From Bacteroidota bacterium (GTDB taxonomy: Bacteria; Bacteroidota; Bacteroidia; Chitinophagales; Chitinophagaceae), in NCBI GenBank assembly GCA_021824855.1, contig JAKAJX010000225.1, forward strand, positions 817 through 14,920: a stretch of 14,104 nt of DNA, given 5' to 3'. The notes beneath the pieces were generated by a model. That model saw only the letters and a list, made by a program, of their open reading frames with translations. It was not told the origin of the DNA and ran no database searches. Shown here one piece after another: positions 7,283-12,686 of the stretch; positions within the stretch are counted from its first letter, which is position 1, and each line of letters opens with the position of its first letter. The position numbers and the translations under genes are program-made.

Positions 7283-7299
7283 TTCCAAACAAAGGAATT
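7281..7299 (+). repeat. Small inverted repeat between Kelch and DUF4907 genes
   Basis: Perfect 6-bp arms AATTCC (7281-7286) and GGAATT (7294-7299) overlap the Kelch stop codon and the only Shine-Dalgarno-like stretch (AAAGGAA) before the DUF4907 ATG. In RNA this hairpin could couple translation of the second gene to the first. It is short and AT-rich, so the effect is uncertain. Confidence 0.35.
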
Positions 7300-7303
7300 G
7301 AAT

Positions 7304-7633
7304 ATGAAAGTTCTTAAAAAGAATTGGGTAATTATTGTTTTTAGTTTTTCGTTACTATTTTTTTGGTACACAAAATTTTATAAAAACAAGCAACCAGTTT
7401 ATTTTTTAGATGTAAAAACATATCAAACGCCTATTGGATGGGGCTATGATATTGTTAAAAACGATTCAATTATTATTCACCAAAATGTTATTCCCGGCAT
7501 TGCAGGAAGGAAAGGATTTTCGGATAAAGAAGAGGCTGAAAAAACAGCTATTTTGGTTTTAAAGAAAATAAAAAATAAAGCCTTTCCAATTATTACTCTT
7601 CGTGAATTAGACAGCATGCACATACATTATTAG
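7304..7633 (+). CDS. DUF4907 family protein
   Basis: This is a small exported or membrane-anchored protein of the Bacteroidetes DUF4907 family; its function is unknown. The ATG at 7304 (109 residues) is preferred over the TTG at 7298 because AAAGGAA ends 6 bases upstream of it. A hydrophobic N-terminal segment (about 8-22, WVIIVFSFSLLFFWY) acts as a signal anchor or uncleaved signal. The family core follows: YxTPIGWGYDIVKNDSIIIHQ (about 41-61), IPGIAGRKGFSDKEEAEKTA (about 63-82), and the C-terminal ITLRELDSMHI. It lies 21 bases behind the Kelch lipoprotein gene with no separate promoter visible, so the two are one operon. Its stop codon is the first three bases of a large stem-loop shared with the convergent LytTR gene. 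A periplasmic partner role for the propeller is inference only. Confidence 0.85.
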   Translation: MKVLKKNWVIIVFSFSLLFFWYTKFYKNKQPVYFLDVKTYQTPIGWGYDIVKNDSIIIHQNVIPGIAGRKGFSDKEEAEKTAILVLKKIKNKAFPIITLRELDSMHIHY

Positions 7634-7672
7634 CAAAACACTCTTAACAAAAAGGTTAAGAGTGTTTTGCTA
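7631..7672. terminator. 18-bp stem-loop shared by two convergent gene ends
   Basis: The arm TAGCAAAACACTCTTAAC (7631-7648) pairs perfectly with 7655-7672 across a 6-base loop. It begins with the DUF4907 TAG stop and, on the other strand, contains the last codons and TAA stop of the LytTR gene (7656-7658). The length and perfection suggest a two-way terminator or 3'-end stabiliser. There is no long T-tract after either arm, so it is not a canonical intrinsic terminator. Confidence 0.65.
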
Positions 7673-8006
7673 TCATTTCATCAAAAGCTGCTTTGTACGC
7701 ATTCCCAATAGGAATTGTGGAATGACCAATGCTTATTTCGTTTCTGCTAATTGTATCGATATGATTTATAGCCACAATATAGGAACGATGTACTCTTATA
7801 AAATTATCTTCCGGAAGTTTACTTTCAAACTCTTTTAAATTTTGTAAAGTAGTTAAAGGAGAAGCTTTTCCTTTAATATAAATTTGTGTATAATCTCTTA
7901 ACCCTGAAAGAAAAAGCACATCATTTAAATTAATTTTGATAAGCTTATACTCAGATTTTATAAACAAAAAATTTCTTTTATTATTATCGTTTTTTAAGGA
8001 TTTCAT
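7656..8006 (-). CDS. Stand-alone LytTR-domain DNA-binding protein
   Basis: This is a 116-residue protein that is essentially one LytTR domain, the beta-rich DNA-binding module of AlgR/AgrA/LytT regulators. Recognisable elements are LIKINLNDVLFLSGLRDYTQI (22-42), the TLQNLKEFESKLP helix (53-65), FIRVHRSYIVAINHI (69-83), and the terminal IPIGNAYK (98-105). No receiver domain is attached and an in-frame stop lies about 10 bases upstream of the ATG, so this is not a truncated response regulator. No histidine kinase is adjacent. How it senses a signal is unknown; control through its own level or a partner protein is possible. It ends inside the stem-loop shared with DUF4907, next to the divergent envelope operons, which makes those a candidate target by position only. 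No promoter box was found in front of it. Confidence 0.88.
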   Translation of the reverse strand: MKSLKNDNNKRNFLFIKSEYKLIKINLNDVLFLSGLRDYTQIYIKGKASPLTTLQNLKEFESKLPEDNFIRVHRSYIVAINHIDTISRNEISIGHSTIPIGNAYKAAFDEMIAKHS

Positions 8007-8060
8007 GGTAATATTTTAAGAAGGTATTTTATTTGCTTTTATTAAATATCCTACTTTTTA

Positions 8061-8096
8061 AAATAAAAAAGCCTTCAATTTTTTATTGAAGGCTTT
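8061..8096 (-). terminator. Intrinsic terminator of the acyl-CoA dehydrogenase gene
   Basis: The perfect 12-bp stem AAAGCCTTCAAT (8068-8079) / ATTGAAGGCTTT (8085-8096) has a 5-base loop. Read on the minus strand it is followed by TTTTTTATTT. It starts 17 bases after the dehydrogenase stop and separates that operon from the downstream LytTR gene. Confidence 0.88.
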
Positions 8097-8113
8097 ACTT
8101 GTAACAAAATAGG

Positions 8114-9907
8114 TTAAAAACAATACTTATTTTCTAATAATAATTTATTGCAAATTCTTCTTCTAGCTTCTTTAGAATTAAATGGTTCTACTTTAGTAAA
8201 ACGTTTTAAACCAATGTGCATCATTCTTAATTCATCACCTTCGGCAAAACTATTTAAAGCATCTTTACCTGCTTTATTAATTCTATCGGCTGCATCGTAC
8301 AAATAGGTTCTCATCATATCAGTTTCTATTGCAGTTGCCGATTCGCCTTTTTGCTCTGTTAACTTAATTACCCGCAATAAAGCACTCTCGGAATGAAAAA
8401 TTTCAATAGCCATATCTGCAATATTCATTAAAACTTCTTGTTCCTTATCTAACTGCATCATTAATTTTTGAACAGCGGCGCCTGCTACAATTAAAATAGC
8501 TTTCTTAAAATTGGCAATATATTTTATTTCTTTTGCAAATGCACCTTCTTGCTCATTGCCAAAATCGGGAATGCTCATTAATTCTTTTTGTACTGCCATT
8601 GCAGGGGTCATCAAATCTAATTTACCTTTCATGGCACGTTTTAAAACCATATCTACAGTTAATAAACGATTAATTTCGTTCGTTCCTTCATAAATACGAT
8701 TTATTCTAGAATCGCGATAGGCTTTACTTATGATATATTCATCACTAAATCCATTACCTCCATGTACTTGTACTCCTTCATCAACTACATAATCCAATAC
8801 TTCACTTCCAAATACTTTTAACATAGCGCATTCAATAGCATATTCTTCTGCTGCTCCTAATAATGCTTTATTAAATGGTTCGCCATTAGCTAATAATTCT
8901 TGTTCTTTCTCGTCTATCCATTTTGCAGAACGATACAAAGCACTTTCGGCTACCCATATACGAATTGCCATTTCGGCCAATTTATGTTTGATGGCACCAA
9001 ATTTTGCTATGGGCATTTTAAACTGTTCTCTTGTTGCTGCATATTGAATAGAGGTGGTTGCAGCACGTTTACTTCCGCCAATAGCAGCAGCACAAAGTTT
9101 TAAGCGACCAATATTTAAAATATTAAATGCGATAATATGTCCTTTACCTATTTCGCCTAAAACGTTTTCAACCGGTACTTTACAATCTTGAAAATAAAGT
9201 TGAACAGTTGAGGAACCTTTAATACCCATTTTATGCTCTTCGGGTCCTTGTGTAAATCCCTCAAAACCTCTTTCAACAATAAATCCTGTAAACTGAGTAC
9301 CATCAATTTTTGCAAAAACTGTATATACATCGGCAAAACCACCATTGGTAATCCAACATTTCTGTCCATTTAAAATATAGTACTTTCCATCGGCACTTAA
9401 TTTTGCAGTTGTTTTTGCTCCTAATGCATCGCTTCCGCTGTTGGGTTCGGTTAATCCATAAGCACCTTTCCATTCACCGGCAGCTAATTTTGGAATATAT
9501 TTTTGTTTTTGTTCTTCTGTACCAAAATATAAAATTGGTAAAGTGCCAATACCTGTATGAGCTGCAATGGCAACTGAAAAAGAATGGCCGCCACCTAATC
9601 CTTCGTTAACAATTGTTGAGGTGATAAAATCTTTACCTAATCCACCCAATGCTTCAGGAAATGAGGTAGATAATAAGCCTTGTTCACCTGCTTTTTGTAA
9701 AAGAGATGGCATTAGACCTTCTTCCATTTTATCAATTTTTTCCAACACCGGATACACTTCAGCATCCAAAAATTGTTGGCACATGTCCATTACCATTTTT
9801 TGTTCTTCATCAAAATTTTCTGGAATAAAAGTTTCTGAAGCTTTACTTTCTTTTATTAACCATTCTCCGCCTTTAAGTGGCGTTCTTTGTTGTGTTGTTG
9901 TACTCAT
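8114..9907 (-). CDS. Acyl-CoA dehydrogenase (long, VLCAD-type)
   Basis: This is an FAD-dependent acyl-CoA dehydrogenase that makes trans-2-enoyl-CoA in the first step of beta-oxidation, cytoplasmic or membrane-associated. At 597 residues it is longer than the ~380-residue short/medium-chain enzymes; the extra C-terminal helical part (about 430-597) resembles very-long-chain enzymes, so long-chain substrates are inferred. Visible motifs are signature 1 AYGLTEPNSGSDA (149-161), CWITNGG (184-190), the flavin/helix segment YAATREQF (289-296), VHGGNGFSDEY (381-391), and IYEGTNEINR (405-414), where E407 is the predicted catalytic base. All key residues are present. It lies 36 bases downstream of a MarR regulator on the same strand and ends at a strong terminator, so the pair is an operon. 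Thiolase and hydratase genes are absent from the window. Confidence 0.93.
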   Translation of the reverse strand: MSTTTQQRTPLKGGEWLIKESKASETFIPENFDEEQKMVMDMCQQFLDAEVYPVLEKIDKMEEGLMPSLLQKAGEQGLLSTSFPEALGGLGKDFITSTIVNEGLGGGHSFSVAIAAHTGIGTLPILYFGTEEQKQKYIPKLAAGEWKGAYGLTEPNSGSDALGAKTTAKLSADGKYYILNGQKCWITNGGFADVYTVFAKIDGTQFTGFIVERGFEGFTQGPEEHKMGIKGSSTVQLYFQDCKVPVENVLGEIGKGHIIAFNILNIGRLKLCAAAIGGSKRAATTSIQYAATREQFKMPIAKFGAIKHKLAEMAIRIWVAESALYRSAKWIDEKEQELLANGEPFNKALLGAAEEYAIECAMLKVFGSEVLDYVVDEGVQVHGGNGFSDEYIISKAYRDSRINRIYEGTNEINRLLTVDMVLKRAMKGKLDLMTPAMAVQKELMSIPDFGNEQEGAFAKEIKYIANFKKAILIVAGAAVQKLMMQLDKEQEVLMNIADMAIEIFHSESALLRVIKLTEQKGESATAIETDMMRTYLYDAADRINKAGKDALNSFAEGDELRMMHIGLKRFTKVEPFNSKEARRRICNKLLLENKYCF

Positions 9908-9943
9908 GGCAAGTATTTTATTAGTGATATTGTATGAAATAAT

Positions 9944-10384
9944 TTATTGCAGGTTATCGAACACTTGTTGTAAAACTTTTTTAACTACCTCTATTTCCTC
10001 TTTTGTAATTCCGGTTAAAGCCTCATTCATGGTTTGATTGGCTAAATCTATTGTGGTTTGTTGTAAATCTTTAGCAGCATCGGTTAAACAAACCAAATTT
10101 ACTCGCCTATCATGCTTAGCTGAGTTTCTTTTAACCAAATTTTGCTTCTCTAAATTATCAATTAATCTCGTTATGCTGGGCTTATCTCTATAGGTTCTAT
10201 TACAAAGTTCTTGCTGACTTAATGCATCTTCTTTCCATAAATGATATAAAATACTCCACTGCTCAATGGTTATTTCCAATCCGGCATTTCTGAAATTTTT
10301 TTGCATTCTTCGAGCAACCGATGCAGCAGCCATGGCATTAATTACACTGTATAATTCTCCTCGTTTAAATTGGTTGTTTGACAT
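9944..10384 (-). CDS. MarR family transcriptional regulator
   Basis: This is a winged-helix regulator of the MarR family, 146 residues from the ATG at 10384. That start is chosen over the longer open frame (up to 10504) because a promoter with both boxes lies at 10408-10437, downstream of the longer start. The core runs from LSQQELCNRTYRDKPSITRL (55-74, helix-turn-helix) to the wing with D-R-R at 92-94 (SAKHDRRVNLVCLT). N- and C-terminal helices give the dimer interface. MarR proteins usually repress their own operon and neighbours and release DNA on binding a small ligand. Its position directly before an acyl-CoA dehydrogenase suggests an acyl-CoA or fatty acid as the signal, which is inference. 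A short palindrome between its start point and ATG (10386-10403) could be its operator. Confidence 0.9.
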   Translation of the reverse strand: MSNNQFKRGELYSVINAMAAASVARRMQKNFRNAGLEITIEQWSILYHLWKEDALSQQELCNRTYRDKPSITRLIDNLEKQNLVKRNSAKHDRRVNLVCLTDAAKDLQQTTIDLANQTMNEALTGITKEEIEVVKKVLQQVFDNLQ

Positions 10385-10385
10385 A

Positions 10386-10403
10386 TAGTTAGCTATGCAA
10401 CTA
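10386..10403. promoter_or_regulatory. Candidate MarR operator
   Basis: TAGTT (10386-10390) and AACTA (10399-10403) form an interrupted palindrome with 8 bases between the arms. It sits between the predicted marR start point (near 10401) and its ATG, where binding would block transcription. The arms are short, so the call is tentative. Confidence 0.3.
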
Positions 10404-10407
10404 ATTT

Positions 10408-10437
10408 CAAAATTATATATCTTTACTGAATAACCAA
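10408..10437 (-). promoter_or_regulatory. Promoter of the marR-acyl-CoA dehydrogenase operon
   Basis: Read on the minus strand: TTG (10437-10435), a 19-base spacer, then TAATTTTG (10415-10408), a full match to the -7 element. The start point falls near 10401, only about 17 bases before the ATG at 10384. On the plus strand TATCTTTA (10418-10425) is a 7-of-8 match that might serve the divergent hydrolase, but it has no good -33 box. Confidence 0.6.
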
Positions 10438-10474
10438 GCTTTATAGCAAAAAAATTTATCTTAACCACTATATT

Positions 10475-11278
10475 TTGAAAGCAGGTATAACTCCATATCG
10501 CCAATCATTCATTTATTACCGCAGTTGGGGCTATGGCAATAAAGTGCTTTTGTGTTTGCACGGCTACGGCGAAAATGGAGATAGCTTTTCAATTTTAGAA
10601 CAAAAACTACAAGAAGAATTTACACTAATTGCTATTGATTTCCCTTTTCATGGTAAAACACAATGGAATGAACCATTGGCATTTACCGCTGACGATATTT
10701 TAGCAATTCTGTCGCTTATAAAAAAAGATGCACAACCTTTATTTTTATTAGGTTATAGCATGGGTGGCAGAGTGGCGTTAGAATTACTCACTAAATTCCC
10801 TACTAAAATTAAATCCGTTTATTTAATTGCACCCGACGGGTTGCATCACAATTTTTGGCATTGGCTTGCAACGCAAACATTTTTAGGAAATAAATTATTC
10901 AGATATACGATGAAAAATCCAAAATGGTTTTTTTCCATGATGGAATGGGGCTATAAACTAAAATGGATTAATAAAAGCATCTATAATTTTACCCACTATT
11001 ATTTAGATGATGCAACCGAAAGAGAATTACTATATAAAAGGTGGACTACCATGGGAAAAATACACCCGCAAATAAGCACAATAAAAGCTATCATTCACCA
11101 GCATAAAACACCTGTTACACTTATTTTTGGAAAATACGATAAAATAATTTTAACAAAAAATGGTAACGCATTAGCAAAAGGATTAGAAGATTGTATAACA
11201 ATTACCGAATTAAATGCAGGGCACCAATTATTAAAAGAAACTTATTCTGCTGAAATTATAGCAATGTTTCGGAGCTAA
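10475..11278 (+). CDS. Alpha/beta hydrolase
   Basis: This is a cytoplasmic alpha/beta-hydrolase-fold enzyme, 267 residues, probably an esterase, lipase-like or acyl-transfer enzyme; the substrate is unknown. The oxyanion-hole motif is LCLHGYGENGDSF (HG at 29-30), the nucleophile elbow GYSMGG (93-98, Ser95), the likely acid Asp222 in FGKYDKI, and the catalytic His250 in NAGHQLL. The triad is complete. A lid-like insert rich in Trp and Tyr (about 125-185) lies between the elbow and the acid. The start is a TTG: no in-frame ATG occurs between the upstream stop (10427) and the HG motif. The next gene starts 18 bases downstream on the same strand, so it is co-transcribed with a glycosyltransferase. 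It is divergent from marR, with about 90 bases between the starts. Confidence 0.87.
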   Translation: MKAGITPYRQSFIYYRSWGYGNKVLLCLHGYGENGDSFSILEQKLQEEFTLIAIDFPFHGKTQWNEPLAFTADDILAILSLIKKDAQPLFLLGYSMGGRVALELLTKFPTKIKSVYLIAPDGLHHNFWHWLATQTFLGNKLFRYTMKNPKWFFSMMEWGYKLKWINKSIYNFTHYYLDDATERELLYKRWTTMGKIHPQISTIKAIIHQHKTPVTLIFGKYDKIILTKNGNALAKGLEDCITITELNAGHQLLKETYSAEIIAMFRS

Positions 11279-11296
11279 ATTGTTTCTTTGCTACTT

Positions 11297-12445
11297 ATGT
11301 GGTTTGATATACTTTTAATTATTACCATTATACTTTTTATTTTGTATGCAACAATATTATTGCTTTACAGAAAATGGTTTTTACAATTATTACCATTTAC
11401 TATTCCTGAAACATTTCAACCTTCTGTAAAATTTTCTATTATCATTCCCGCAAGAAATGAAGAGAAAAATATTGGCAATTGCCTACTTTCAATTATACAA
11501 CAAAATTATCCAAAATATTTATTTGAAATAATTGTAATTGATGATCATTCCATCGATTCAACCAATGCAATTGTTACGCAATTATCAAAACAATACACCA
11601 ACATTACTTTAATTAAACTAACTGACGAACTACACGGAAAAAAAATAAATGCTTACAAAAAAAAGGCAATAGAACTTGCCATATATAAAGCATCAGGTGA
11701 ATGGATAATTACTACCGATGCAGATTGTATTGCTTCGAAAAATTGGTTGCAGTCGTATGCTGCATTTATTACTACAAACGATTGGGTATTTATTGCTGCT
11801 CCGGTTGTTTTCAGCAAAAAAAATACTATTCTTTCCATGTTACAATATACCGATTTTTTAAGTTTACAAGGTATTACTGCAGCATCGGTGTCGGCTGGTT
11901 TTCACAGCATGTGCAATGGCGCCAATTTAGCTTATAAAAAAGAAACTTTTTTAGCAGTGAATGGATTTAATGATATTGATAATATTGCAAGTGGTGATGA
12001 TATGTTATTAATGAATAAAGTAAAAAATGTTTTCCCAAATAAAATAGGATTTTTATTTTCGAAAGACGCTATTATAACTACCCATCCAATGCCCAACTGG
12101 AAAAATTTTCTTAATCAACGTATTCGATGGGCAAGTAAAGCCGATAAGTTTAAAGAAAAATCTATTTTGGGTGTTTTGATTTTGGTGTATTTATTCAATT
12201 TAATCTTATTCATTTTTCCATTTATTGCATTATTCTATCATAACGCAATACTTTATTTGATAATTTTTTTACTACTTAAAATATTAATTGAATTATTTTT
12301 TCTTATTCCGGTAGGAAAATTTTTTAATGGACATTTCATACAATGGTTTGTATTATTACAACCCATTCATATTAGCTATACGGTTATAGCAGGTTGGCTA
12401 GGAAAATTTGGTTCGTATGAGTGGAAAGAACGAAAAGTAAAATAG
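11297..12445 (+). CDS. Membrane-anchored family 2 glycosyltransferase
   Basis: This is a GT2 enzyme with a cytoplasmic GT-A domain held by membrane helices, 382 residues from the ATG at 11297 (a TTG at 11288 is the alternative). One helix (about 4-24) precedes the catalytic part. Visible motifs are IIPARNEEKNI (49-59), IDDHSIDST (81-89), the metal-binding DAD at 141-143, GDD at 233-235, and QRIRW at 274-278, which fits the QxxRW motif of processive GT2 enzymes such as cellulose and hyaluronan synthases. Three C-terminal helices follow (about 290-370). The product is probably a polysaccharide or glycolipid; donor and acceptor cannot be read from the sequence. It is the second gene of an operon with the alpha/beta hydrolase. 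It ends 12 bases from the convergent small membrane protein gene, with no terminator seen between. Confidence 0.88.
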   Translation: MWFDILLIITIILFILYATILLLYRKWFLQLLPFTIPETFQPSVKFSIIIPARNEEKNIGNCLLSIIQQNYPKYLFEIIVIDDHSIDSTNAIVTQLSKQYTNITLIKLTDELHGKKINAYKKKAIELAIYKASGEWIITTDADCIASKNWLQSYAAFITTNDWVFIAAPVVFSKKNTILSMLQYTDFLSLQGITAASVSAGFHSMCNGANLAYKKETFLAVNGFNDIDNIASGDDMLLMNKVKNVFPNKIGFLFSKDAIITTHPMPNWKNFLNQRIRWASKADKFKEKSILGVLILVYLFNLILFIFPFIALFYHNAILYLIIFLLLKILIELFFLIPVGKFFNGHFIQWFVLLQPIHISYTVIAGWLGKFGSYEWKERKVK

Positions 12446-12457
12446 CTTTTTCTTCAA

Positions 12458-12556
12458 CTAAAATTTTAAATCAGTTCTTTCTTCCGGAAACCATGCATAA
12501 ACAATTAAAAACACCATTGCCAACAATACAACAGGGAAATAAATAATATTTTTCAT
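12458..12556 (-). CDS. Small single-span membrane protein (32 residues)
   Basis: This is a 32-codon frame from ATG 12556 to TAG 12458. The product starts MKNIIYF, continues with one hydrophobic helix (about residues 4-23, PVVLLAMVFLIVYAWF) and ends in a short charged tail, EERTDLKF. A Bacteroidetes-type promoter stands 66 bases upstream with correct spacing, and the frame fills an otherwise unexplained 241-base gap between convergent genes. The helix-plus-charged-tail layout is typical of small membrane proteins that modulate larger complexes. The function is unknown. Chance hydrophobic frames do occur in AT-rich DNA, so conservation in relatives is the deciding evidence. Confidence 0.55.
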   Translation of the reverse strand: MKNIIYFPVVLLAMVFLIVYAWFPEERTDLKF

Positions 12557-12622
12557 GTGGTTTTTTGGTTTATAAACGTAAGACTCCATAAACTTATAAC
12601 AGTTTAATTGAGCTAAACATGA

Positions 12623-12652
12623 CAAAGATTATAAACGCTATAAAATGACCAA
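12623..12652 (-). promoter_or_regulatory. Promoter before the 32-residue membrane protein gene
   Basis: Read on the minus strand: TTG (12652-12650), a 19-base spacer, then AATCTTTG (12630-12623), 7 of 8 bases of TAnnTTTG, inside TATAATCTTTGTC. The predicted start near 12616 gives a 60-base leader to the ATG at 12556. It lies after the stop of the O-antigen ligase-like gene, so it would give the small gene its own transcript. Confidence 0.5.
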
Positions 12653-12686
12653 TTATTCGGCAAAAAGTAGCAAAAACTCGGCAGAA

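Noticed and set aside
9567..10037. Plus-strand 156-codon frame opposite the acyl-CoA dehydrogenase and marR
   Set aside because: It is wholly antisense to two well-supported genes, with no recognisable domain and a composition of a shadow frame.
10385..10504. Extended N-terminus of the MarR protein (186-residue frame)
   Set aside because: The extra 40 residues are unlike MarR N-termini, overlap the divergent hydrolase start, and lie upstream of the clear promoter at 10408-10437.
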